NCBI GenBank assembly: GCA_963757065.1
Contig: CAVWQC010000007.1
Span: 434,001 to 498,000, forward strand
From: PNON01 sp963757065
GTDB lineage: Bacteria; Chloroflexota; Anaerolineae; Anaerolineales; Anaerolineaceae
Length of the DNA: 64,000 nucleotides
Reading direction: 5' to 3'
Shown: one piece after another, positions 15,836 through 23,558 of the stretch
Position numbering within the stretch: the stretch's first letter is position 1
Layout: every line of letters starts with the position of its first letter
The notes under the pieces: generated by a model
Told to the model about the DNA's origin: nothing
The model's database searches: none
Seen by the model: the letters and a program-made list of their open reading frames with translations, nothing else
Program-made: the position numbers and the translations under genes

Positions 15836-16903
15836 TTGTTTAATTCTAAAGAACCTAATTCTTCACCCGGAAATCAAATTAAGCCTGGCGTATTCTCAAA
15901 ACGTCAAATGTATACTTTGATTATCCTGACTGTAATGACCATTGCTGTATTAAGTGGGCTTGGCTTTACTATTTCTCAAAGTATCAATGGTAATCCGTAT
16001 CCCATATCTCCAACCCTCAATCCCACTCTGCTCACTCCCCTTGCACTGCCTACCTTCCCTGCCACCTGGACGCCAGAAGCAACTCCCACCGATTATCCGA
16101 GTGAGCCGACCAGTACGCCTGCACCGACGAATACGTTACTCCCAAGCTTTACTCCATACCCAACTTTGGAGGTTATTTCAACCATCCCTCCCCAGGGTGA
16201 AAACGGCTCACCATCGGTTATTGGAACATCAGTGGCAGGCCGCCCACTGGAAGTATTCCGTTTCGGAACAGGACCATCAAATCGAATGATCGTTGCTAAT
16301 ATCCATGGTGGAAATGAATGGAATACTGCGACTTTAGCTGATCAATTAATTGAATATCTTCGCAATAATCCTGATTTTGTACCACCCGAAGTTTCCCTGT
16401 ATATATTACGAACATTAAACCCGGATGGACTGGCAAGAATTCTTGGGTTGGATGGCAGAGTGAATGACAATGGAGTGGATCTCAATCGTAATTGGGATGC
16501 AGATTGGAAACCTGAGTGGAACCGTGATGGCTGCTGGGATTACCGTAAAACAACTGCAGGACCTTACCCCAATTCTGAACCAGAAACCCAGGCATTGATC
16601 AGTTTCTTATTGACAACCCCAATGGATGCTTTGATCAGCTATCATAGTGCAGCACTGGGTATTTTTGCTGGCGGAATTCCGCCTGATCCGAATTCAATTC
16701 GGTTGGCAAAGCAGATCGCAGAAGTAACAGACTATCCTTACCCACCAGTTTATACCGGCTGCATCTATACAGGTGCACTTGTAGATTGGACTTCAGTGCA
16801 AGGAATTCCATCGGTTGATCTCGAATTAACAAACCATCTGGATACTGATTTTGATATAAACCTTGAGGTGCTAAAGGTGTTGCTGAATTTTTCCAGGGAA
16901 TAG
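15836..16903 (+). CDS. Membrane-anchored M14 zinc carboxypeptidase
   Basis: A 355-residue protein with one N-terminal membrane helix (about 25-46: TLIILTVMTIAVLSGLGF), a Pro/Thr-rich linker, and an extracytoplasmic M14 metallopeptidase domain from about residue 120. The zinc ligands appear as His and Glu in IHGGNEWNTA and His in ISYHSAA. The substrate-binding Asn-Arg is in VDLNRNWD, and the catalytic Glu is probably in DLELTNH. Such enzymes trim peptides or cell-wall stem peptides. The start is TTG at 15836 after AAAAGG; no ATG lies close by. Stands alone between two terminators. Confidence 0.85.
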   Translation: MFNSKEPNSSPGNQIKPGVFSKRQMYTLIILTVMTIAVLSGLGFTISQSINGNPYPISPTLNPTLLTPLALPTFPATWTPEATPTDYPSEPTSTPAPTNTLLPSFTPYPTLEVISTIPPQGENGSPSVIGTSVAGRPLEVFRFGTGPSNRMIVANIHGGNEWNTATLADQLIEYLRNNPDFVPPEVSLYILRTLNPDGLARILGLDGRVNDNGVDLNRNWDADWKPEWNRDGCWDYRKTTAGPYPNSEPETQALISFLLTTPMDALISYHSAALGIFAGGIPPDPNSIRLAKQIAEVTDYPYPPVYTGCIYTGALVDWTSVQGIPSVDLELTNHLDTDFDINLEVLKVLLNFSRE

Positions 16904-16917
16904 ATAACCATAAGTGC

Positions 16918-16936
16918 GGCAGCTTGGCTGCTTTTT
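16918..16936 (+). terminator. Terminator after M14 peptidase gene
   Basis: Short stem GGCAGC / GCTGCT (16918-16923 and 16927-16932) with a TTG loop, followed by T residues to 16936. It lies between convergent genes. Confidence 0.65.
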
Positions 16937-16949
16937 GAAAGATGAATAG

Positions 16950-17699
16950 TTAAACGGGCTTCCATACCTGGTACAAAGCCAGATTGCCTTCCTTACCGTC
17001 GCTATAAAAAGAATCTATAACCCTAAATCCGTTTGCTGCTGCATACTGACTCAGTTCGTCTTCTGTAAAGAGATGAACATAACGGTAACCAGTCTTTCCC
17101 TCTTCAGCGAGCCAGTCCAATAAATGATCGCCCGGATCCATTTGGGATGCTGTAAAACCGATCTTTTCCCAGGGTATCACTCTCTTTGCGAGCTTTGGAC
17201 TATTCATAAATTGCCATTGTGAATGAATAAACAGTCCTTCGTTTGTGATCAGCTTTCTGATCGATTGAAACACTTTATTACGTAATTCAATTCCCGGAAT
17301 ATGATGAATGACTGCAAAGGAAACTATCCGGCTAAAAGGAATTCCGGATAAATGATCAGCCCAATCTGGAGATGTGATATCCTTAACCAGGAATGAAGGA
17401 GTAAACCTTGATTTGGATGAATTACTTCCACTGAAATCCAGTAATGCCGGGGAGTAATCAATACCTAGAAATTTCCCTTCATACGGTGTGGTGCCCAAAT
17501 ACCTGGCCAATTCCCCATTACCGCAGCCAATATCCAGAATAGAGTCATTATTTATTGATCCTGGTTTCAAGATGTAATCCGCTACAATTTTCTTAACACC
17601 CGGTTGTACAGAGAATCGGGTTCTTGAAAATGAAGCTGAAAAGGTTTGGTAGAATTGGTAATTGAGATCAATAAGCTTATTGATAATCAGGTTATCCAA
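16950..17699 (-). CDS. Trm9/ALKBH8-like class I SAM methyltransferase
   Basis: 249 residues with a canonical SAM-binding motif I, ILDIGCGNGELARYL, and motif II-IV equivalents GIDYSPALLDFS and VSFAVIHHIPG. Several segments resemble the tRNA wobble-uridine methyltransferases Trm9 and ALKBH8 more than generic methyltransferases. The N-terminus YQTFSASFSRTRFSVQPGV compares with YDxIAxxFSxTRYKPWPxV; AVIHHIPGIELRN with AVIHHFSTEERR; and the C-terminus has YVHLFTEDELSQYA and DSFYSDGKEGN. Trm9 methylates cm5U34 in tRNA to mcm5U. The gene is divergent from elp3, whose product makes cm5U, which supports this role. The assignment is by eye only. Confidence 0.7.
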   Translation of the reverse strand: MDNLIINKLIDLNYQFYQTFSASFSRTRFSVQPGVKKIVADYILKPGSINNDSILDIGCGNGELARYLGTTPYEGKFLGIDYSPALLDFSGSNSSKSRFTPSFLVKDITSPDWADHLSGIPFSRIVSFAVIHHIPGIELRNKVFQSIRKLITNEGLFIHSQWQFMNSPKLAKRVIPWEKIGFTASQMDPGDHLLDWLAEEGKTGYRYVHLFTEDELSQYAAANGFRVIDSFYSDGKEGNLALYQVWKPV

Positions 17700-17795
17700 A
17701 AGTTCACCCCGGTAAATCCTCTTTGAGCTTATTGATTATAGACGAAAAAGACAATATTATTGGTAAGGATATTCACCTGAATGGATTGGATTTGA

Positions 17796-19529
17796 ATGGT
17801 TGAACCAACAAATTGGCTGGAAGCGCGTAAATATACGCCGGAAAAACTGGAGCAAGCCCGAACGATCATGGATGAGATTCGTTCCGGCAGGCCAGTAAAT
17901 GAAGCTGTGCGGAGACATCCACTTCCCGGAGGTGGAGGCCATGTTGCCAAACATGTACTGGTACATTTATATCGGGAATTGGTTGATTCCGGGGAATGGG
18001 AAGAAGATCCTGAATTATTAATGCGGATCAGAATGAAACCGGTGCGCACATTATCCGGCGTGACAACAGTCACTGTACTAACCAAACCGTATCCGTGTCC
18101 GGGAAGATGCATATTTTGCCCATCCGAAGAGTGTGAACCAAAAAGCTATTTATCTGATGAACCTGGTGCTCGACGAGCTCTTCAGAACAATTTTGATCCA
18201 TTTGCACAAGTTACCAGCCGGTTACAGGCGTTAAAGGCGGTAGGGCATCCGACTGAAAAAATCGAGCTACTGATCCTGGGCGGCACCTTTACAGCATATC
18301 GAAAAGATTATCAGGCCTGGTTTGTATATCGATGTTTTCAAGCTTTGAATCAGGAAGTGATTTCATCATTGCCTGATACTGAAGAATCGGAACGAAATGG
18401 GAACCTGCAATATCAACCTGATAAGTTTGATGAGATACCGCCGCTGGATGAGACTTTAAAGAATTTATATCATGAACACGAAATCAATATTACTTCCAGG
18501 CGGCGTAATGTTGGTTTGGTATTTGAAACCCGGCCGGATGAGATCTTATATTCGGAAATTGCATGGATGCGATCACTTGGAGCTACAAAACTGCAAATGG
18601 GTGCTCAATCTTTGGATGACCACATTTTAGAAATCAACAAACGCGGTCATACCGTTGAGCAGACTATTCAAGCAATGCTGCGACTCAGGGCAACAGGTTT
18701 CAAAATTGTTTTACACTGGATGCCAAACTTGTTGGGAGCTACACCCGAAAGTGATGTTAGCGATTTTAAAAAACTTTGGGGGGACATACATGGAAAGGGC
18801 GGATTATGCCCTGATGAGATAAAAATATACCCCACCCAGTTGCTTCAGAATAGTGAGCTGTACGAATATTATCTACGAGGGGAGTATCATCCATATCAGG
18901 AATCGACATTGATCAGCATCCTCGCAGATGTAAAGGGTATGATTCCTGAATATTGTAGAGTCAACAGGGTAATTAGAGATATTCCCAGCACCAATGTAAT
19001 TGAAGGAAATAAAAGGACCAGTCTTCGTCAGGATGCGTTATTGGAAATGCAGCGGAGAGGTCAACACTGCCAGTGTATACGCTGCAGGGAGATCCGCAGC
19101 GAAATTGTGAATGAGAATGAACTGTCAATATCAGACCTGGTTTATGAACCTGCACAGTTAACAGGCGAACCAGGATCCATTGAACATTTTATCTCGTATG
19201 TAAACAAACAGAATCAGATCGCTGGATATTTGCGACTTTCTTTACCAGATCATGTTCCACCGGAGCGGGACAAAGAGCTCCCTGATCTGATCGATGCGGC
19301 AATAATTCGAGAAGTACATGTATATGGTCAATCACTGGCTGTTGGGGTCGAGAAAACTGGCTCTGCACAACATATAGGTTTGGGAACGCGTTTGATCCTG
19401 GATGCTGTTGAGAAAGCCAGATCAGCGGGTTATAAGCACCTGGCAGTAATCTCGGCAATTGGTACACGTGAATATTATCGGAAACGCGGATTCACTCATG
19501 GGTCACAATACCAGGTTATGGATTTATAA
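17796..19529 (+). CDS. elp3: Elp3, tRNA wobble-uridine radical SAM/acetyltransferase
   Basis: 577 residues. Bacterial homologue of the catalytic Elongator subunit, which adds a carboxymethyl group at C5 of U34 using acetyl-CoA and a 5'-deoxyadenosyl radical. Radical SAM cysteines are Cys101, Cys105 and Cys108 (PCPGRCIFCP), followed by KSYL and RALQNNFDP. NVGLVFETRPDE, KLQMGAQSLDD and LLGATPESD are typical Elp3 core segments. DIPSTNVIEGNKRTSLRQ and HCQCIRCREI form the zinc-site region. The C-terminal GNAT domain (about 480-577) includes QHIGLGTRLILDA and GTREYYRKRGF. Chloroflexota (Dehalococcoides) Elp3 is an established bacterial example. Divergent from a Trm9-like methyltransferase 97 bases away. 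Confidence 0.95.
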   Translation: MVEPTNWLEARKYTPEKLEQARTIMDEIRSGRPVNEAVRRHPLPGGGGHVAKHVLVHLYRELVDSGEWEEDPELLMRIRMKPVRTLSGVTTVTVLTKPYPCPGRCIFCPSEECEPKSYLSDEPGARRALQNNFDPFAQVTSRLQALKAVGHPTEKIELLILGGTFTAYRKDYQAWFVYRCFQALNQEVISSLPDTEESERNGNLQYQPDKFDEIPPLDETLKNLYHEHEINITSRRRNVGLVFETRPDEILYSEIAWMRSLGATKLQMGAQSLDDHILEINKRGHTVEQTIQAMLRLRATGFKIVLHWMPNLLGATPESDVSDFKKLWGDIHGKGGLCPDEIKIYPTQLLQNSELYEYYLRGEYHPYQESTLISILADVKGMIPEYCRVNRVIRDIPSTNVIEGNKRTSLRQDALLEMQRRGQHCQCIRCREIRSEIVNENELSISDLVYEPAQLTGEPGSIEHFISYVNKQNQIAGYLRLSLPDHVPPERDKELPDLIDAAIIREVHVYGQSLAVGVEKTGSAQHIGLGTRLILDAVEKARSAGYKHLAVISAIGTREYYRKRGFTHGSQYQVMDL

Positions 19530-19605
19530 AACAATTATTTATATACCTGTTTCCCAGTTGTATTTTTCCGGCATATTGTTATTATTTTATGTGAGTTGAT
19601 TTGAT

Positions 19606-20274
19606 ATGTTTAAAGCATCAAACTTTTTTTGGGTGATCGCTCTCATAACTATTACTTCCTGTTCCAAAGGTCCCGAAATTAACCTGCCCGATAGTCCAAA
19701 GGCAACGGTAACCTTTGAAGAGAAGACTGCTACTTTGGTGGTTAAACCCACTCTAACCCAATTATCGGTAAATACACCAAAGCCCATAACCCCAACAGTT
19801 TTGGAGGCAACCAAGATGTCATATCAACTTACTTCTCCGGTATTTGAACATAAACATGCTATTCCTGAAAAATATACGTGTAAAGGAAAAAATATTTCAC
19901 CTGAGCTCAAGTGGAATGATCCACCAGAAGGAACCGTTGCGTATGGCTTGATTGTTGATGACCCGGATGCCCCTGCAGGTACTTGGGTCCATTGGGTCAT
20001 CTATAATATTCCGGGGAGCCTAAGAGTTTTGCCTGAATCTATTCCAAATGACAAGGAAATCATTAATGTCGGAATAAATGGAATTAACAGTTCCAACAAA
20101 TATGGATACAGTGGTCCTTGCCCACCATTTGGGACACATCGCTACTTTTTCAGGCTTTATGCCTTGGATCAAATGTTGGATATTAAACAAGGAGCGAATA
20201 AACCCGAGTTAATTAAAGCCATGCAAGGTCATATACTGGCTATTGCAGAATTAATGGGTACATTTACGAAATAA
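19606..20274 (+). CDS. PEBP/YbhB-like lipoprotein
   Basis: 222 residues. The N-terminus FFWVIALITITSCSKG is a lipoprotein signal with lipobox I-T-S-C, so the mature protein should be lipid-anchored outside the cytoplasmic membrane. After a Thr/Pro-rich linker comes a phosphatidylethanolamine-binding protein domain (about 75-220). Signatures: DDPDAPAGTWVHWVIYNIP and GPCPPFGTHRYFFRLYALD. The YbhB/YbcL branch is often called Raf-kinase-inhibitor-like; its bacterial role is unclear and ligand binding is the usual guess. Monocistronic, convergent with the diguanylate cyclase gene. Confidence 0.88.
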   Translation: MFKASNFFWVIALITITSCSKGPEINLPDSPKATVTFEEKTATLVVKPTLTQLSVNTPKPITPTVLEATKMSYQLTSPVFEHKHAIPEKYTCKGKNISPELKWNDPPEGTVAYGLIVDDPDAPAGTWVHWVIYNIPGSLRVLPESIPNDKEIINVGINGINSSNKYGYSGPCPPFGTHRYFFRLYALDQMLDIKQGANKPELIKAMQGHILAIAELMGTFTK

Positions 20275-20286
20275 TTGCTCCATTCA

Positions 20287-20316
20287 AATACAAAATCTAA
20301 ATGGAGATTTGGTATT
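20287..20316. terminator. Hairpin between convergent genes
   Basis: AATACAAAATCT (20287-20298) pairs with AGATTTGGTATT (20305-20316), one mismatch in twelve. AT-rich, without a long T-run; a possible bidirectional terminator for the PEBP and GGDEF genes. Confidence 0.5.
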
Positions 20317-21220
20317 ACTCCGAAACCAAAACCTTATTTTTTCCTTTTAATTTGCATTGATACATTAATTGATCAGCTCGATGGATGATCGTATCATCAT
20401 TATCTGATGCCCGGACCAAAGTCCCGCCAATTGAGATCGTTACACCAATTTTATTTCCCTCATAGTTGAGATGTGAATTTTCGACTAATATTCGCAATTT
20501 GTCGGCTATGAGAGCTAAACGATGTAAATTCGTATCATTAATAATACCTACGAATTCTTCTCCACCCCAACGACCTATCAAGTCAGTGGACCTGAGGTTT
20601 TGGTTAAGGGTATTTGCCACCATTTTAAGGACTTCATCACCCACATTATGACCATAAGAGTCATTTATCATTTTAAAGTTATCAATATCGATAAATAAAA
20701 GGCCAAACCCAGTTTTGAATTCTAAAAACTCAGACAAATAATTTTTTAACTTCATATCCATAAATTGTCTATTCGGAATTCCTGTCAGGGTATCTGTGTA
20801 TACTTTTGTTTCCAAGGCGTCACTCCGCCTTCGTTCCATCACCATTTTTGATACGTCGCTAAAGGATTCCACTGCTCCAACAATTGTTCCATCAGCCCCA
20901 TAAATGGGTGATGTGCGAATTAATACGGGGACTCTATAACCGTCTTTGTGTTGGAGGTACACTTCTGCTTCTTGTTGACAATTATCTTGCATGGTTTTTA
21001 CAATTGGACACTGATCTTTGCATAGTGATACCCCCTCCCCATTTACATGCATAAGGATGTTATCCATACATCGTTTTCCAATAACATTCGTTTTGTTGTA
21101 TCCTGTGATCTTCTCGGCACCTCCATTCCAATAGGTAATTTGCCTTTGAAGATTAACGAAATATACGCCATCTGAAAGATTGTCGAGTAGATCTTTATAA
21201 AAAGTATCAGGAATTAACAT
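20315..21220 (-). CDS. PAS-GGDEF diguanylate cyclase
   Basis: A 301-residue soluble protein that should make cyclic di-GMP from two GTP. A PAS domain (about 5-125) includes YWNGGAEKITGYNKTNVIG and a Cys-containing loop CKDQCPIVK that might bind a cofactor. The GGDEF domain (about 140-300) has GGEEF at 219-223, an active variant of the motif, plus DIDNFKMINDSYGH and HRADQLMYQCK. No clear RxxD inhibitory site was seen ahead of GGEEF. The PAS domain is probably the sensor. Divergent from the HEAT-repeat gene across a 204-base AT-rich region. Confidence 0.92.
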   Translation of the reverse strand: MLIPDTFYKDLLDNLSDGVYFVNLQRQITYWNGGAEKITGYNKTNVIGKRCMDNILMHVNGEGVSLCKDQCPIVKTMQDNCQQEAEVYLQHKDGYRVPVLIRTSPIYGADGTIVGAVESFSDVSKMVMERRRSDALETKVYTDTLTGIPNRQFMDMKLKNYLSEFLEFKTGFGLLFIDIDNFKMINDSYGHNVGDEVLKMVANTLNQNLRSTDLIGRWGGEEFVGIINDTNLHRLALIADKLRILVENSHLNYEGNKIGVTISIGGTLVRASDNDDTIIHRADQLMYQCKLKGKNKVLVSE

Positions 21221-21424
21221 CTCTATCTCAATTAAAGGGTTTATTATTATGGTGAGTCTTTGATATTTACGCAGCCTTATCTGGCACGAATAATGTACGA
21301 TTTAATATACTTTAATTATGTAATGATTATAATCAATTGCTATAAATAATAAGTAAATTATGTAAATTTGTAAAAGGCGTGCAATAGAGAAAAATATTTA
21401 GGTATATATTTCCAGGAGAGTAAA

Positions 21425-22738
21425 ATGGTCCCAATTAACCGTGATCGTCCACTTCCTCAACTTGTTATTGATGCCGGAGAGGATATTAATAAGTTGAAAT
21501 CAATCATTCGCTACCCTGATTATGAAGTAAGGGAAGGAGCTGCGTGGGTTTTAGGGACAATTGGTAAGTACGAATGCCTGGCACCATTAGTAAATGCCCT
21601 CAAGGATCCTGATGCAATTGTCCGTGAAGCAGCGGCCAGGGCGTTAGGGAATATTAAGGATTTACCAAATATCCATCGAAAATTGGGGATGTTCGAAGAT
21701 ACACCAGATGACGTCACTGCGATCAATGAACTAACGAGGGCTTTGAAAGATAGAGAGTACAGGGTGAGGGCAACTGCAGCCACAAGTTTGATCAATTATG
21801 GGAAAAATGTAGAAACTGTATCCGAGCCAGCGAAAGTTAAAAACGAACCGGCACCCATAATTACTCCGATCATGCCATCCAGTTATACGATGTATGGTTC
21901 TGCCCCCATTGTTGAGGAAGAATTTCAACAGAAAAAAGAATATCCACCACTGGTCAGAAATAAAGCAATCCCTAAATCGGTTATTGATGCAAATTATAAA
22001 CTATCCCAATTTAGGGAACTACAAAAGAGTAAAGAGACAGATGTCCGCGAAGCTGTTGCCTGGGCTTTAGGTGTTATGGCTGACCCTGATGGAGCGCCAC
22101 TGCTCGTCAATGCAATTCATGATCCTGAGCCAATCGTACGGGAAAGTGCAATACGGTCAATGGGACTTCTGAAGTTTCCAACCGATACGAAAAAATCAGT
22201 AGGTATGTTTGAAGACAAACGCGGAGACCAGCAAATAGTTGACAATTTATTGAAAGCATTAAAAGACAAAGAGATAAATGTCAGAGCCGCAGCCGCAGCG
22301 GCTTTAGCTAATTACGGAAAACCAGAGATTGCGAAACAATTGCTGGGCTTGCTCAAAGACCAAATCCCAAATATGCGGGCTGCAGCAGCGATTGGGTTAG
22401 GTGGTTGTCCATACCCTGAAGTTGTACCGGCATTAATCCTGCGATTGAAAGATGAAGACTTTTGGACCAGATTATGTGCAGCCAGATCACTCGGAAAACT
22501 GAAAGACCCGGTGGCTCTTGAATTTTTAATGGATGCACTTCATGATCATAATTCTTCGGTTAGGCAAAATGGAGTGCGTGCACTATTGGAGCTTGGAGAA
22601 CAAGGAATTGGTGATACAAGTTTTTGGCAGAGAGCAATTGATCAATTTGTGATTCTGGGCAGTTCCGATTCATCTGAAGAAGTTCAAGCTGCCGCCCAGG
22701 ATGCTGTCTTACGGCTCCAATCACGGTCGATGCGTTAA
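21425..22738 (+). CDS. HEAT-repeat (PBS-lyase-like) protein with internal duplication
   Basis: 437 residues made almost entirely of HEAT-like repeats of about 31 residues with the pattern D-x-V-R-x-x-A-A-x-A-L-G. The protein is an internal duplication. Repeats at about 15-140 (VREGAAWVLGTIGK to LGMFEDTPDD to LKDREYRVRATAA) are matched at about 190-300 (VREAVAWALGVMAD to VGMFEDKRGD to LKDKEINVRAAAA), separated by a Pro-rich linker. Such proteins are scaffolds for protein-protein contacts; some relatives act as bilin lyases, but nothing here points to pigment work. No signal peptide, so cytoplasmic. Good CAGGAGAG ribosome site. Confidence 0.85.
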   Translation: MVPINRDRPLPQLVIDAGEDINKLKSIIRYPDYEVREGAAWVLGTIGKYECLAPLVNALKDPDAIVREAAARALGNIKDLPNIHRKLGMFEDTPDDVTAINELTRALKDREYRVRATAATSLINYGKNVETVSEPAKVKNEPAPIITPIMPSSYTMYGSAPIVEEEFQQKKEYPPLVRNKAIPKSVIDANYKLSQFRELQKSKETDVREAVAWALGVMADPDGAPLLVNAIHDPEPIVRESAIRSMGLLKFPTDTKKSVGMFEDKRGDQQIVDNLLKALKDKEINVRAAAAAALANYGKPEIAKQLLGLLKDQIPNMRAAAAIGLGGCPYPEVVPALILRLKDEDFWTRLCAARSLGKLKDPVALEFLMDALHDHNSSVRQNGVRALLELGEQGIGDTSFWQRAIDQFVILGSSDSSEEVQAAAQDAVLRLQSRSMR

Positions 22739-22832
22739 TGGACCAGATTTATTATTTGTGTTTTGCATCTTTTATAAGTAAACAACGTATATATATGCAT
22801 AAATACAAATATATTAATTTGGAGAAAACGAG

Positions 22833-23240
22833 ATGAATGAACAAGTAAAAATCAATACAAAAGATAATTTTCATCAGAGGGATGAAATTGGTACATTCGC
22901 ATGGGCTTTGGTGTTGATTTGGGGTGGTGTCATATTTCTGGCTGAGAACTTGGGTTTCCTGAGCCGCTGGAAATTTCCGATCCCCGGTCTTCCTGAAAAT
23001 TATCATTTCTTTTCAGCCTGGCCAATTGTTTTTTTGGGTGCAGGCCTAATTTTCCTGGTATCAGCAATCCTTCAAATCATTATTCCAGGGCATCGAAGAC
23101 ATTTTACCGGGCATATGGTTCTTGCGGCTGTAGGATTTGGTGTGGGACTTGGCCAAATATTCTCATGGTCTTTGATTGGACCTTTCATTCTGATAGCTCT
23201 TGGCCTCTCCTTTTTATTGAGGGGAATTATAGATAGATAA
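22833..23240 (+). CDS. DUF5668/LiaF-type small membrane protein
   Basis: 135 residues with three or four hydrophobic helices (about 24-43, 63-87, 94-110 and 112-130). The start of the second and last helices (WALVLIWGGVIFLAENLG and LIALGLSFLLRGI) matches the LiaI/LiaF-like transmembrane domain common in envelope-stress proteins. Function unknown. It has a good GGAG site (TTTGGAGAAAACG) and ends before a strong terminator. Confidence 0.65.
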   Translation: MNEQVKINTKDNFHQRDEIGTFAWALVLIWGGVIFLAENLGFLSRWKFPIPGLPENYHFFSAWPIVFLGAGLIFLVSAILQIIIPGHRRHFTGHMVLAAVGFGVGLGQIFSWSLIGPFILIALGLSFLLRGIIDR

Positions 23241-23558
23241 GGCTTTTATTGATCATTAACGAGAACCAGCATCTTTATTGGTTCTCGTTTTTTATTTAAC
23301 GATTTATACATGGTGATTGTCTTTGATGAAGGCTGATTTTCCATCACAATTTTAGTACTGACCCCACATGAAAACTAATAAACCCGTATAGTCAGGCTAT
23401 TCTTCCTGTTTATTAATTTAAGAAAGTGTGCATAGACAGTATCTTTACCAGTTTTTTACTGATATTCAGTAAGGTTGGACTTATGATTATTAGGTAACAA
23501 CGGGGATCCTGGCAAATTAATGGGTCAATAGACCTTTATAAAGTAATCTGGTGAATTG
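23241..23558. other. 318-base intergenic region before the kinase operon
   Basis: Apart from the terminator at 23259-23293 it is AT-rich and non-coding. It must carry the promoter of the kinase operon, but no convincing -35/-10 pair could be picked out. A small GGTC-AATA-GACC hairpin lies close to the start of the kinase gene. Confidence 0.5.
23259..23293 (+). terminator. Rho-independent terminator
   Basis: Stem ACGAGAACCA / TGGTTCTCGT (23259-23268 and 23279-23288), ten perfect pairs, loop of ten bases, then a run of T residues to 23293. Ends the DUF5668 gene. Confidence 0.9.
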
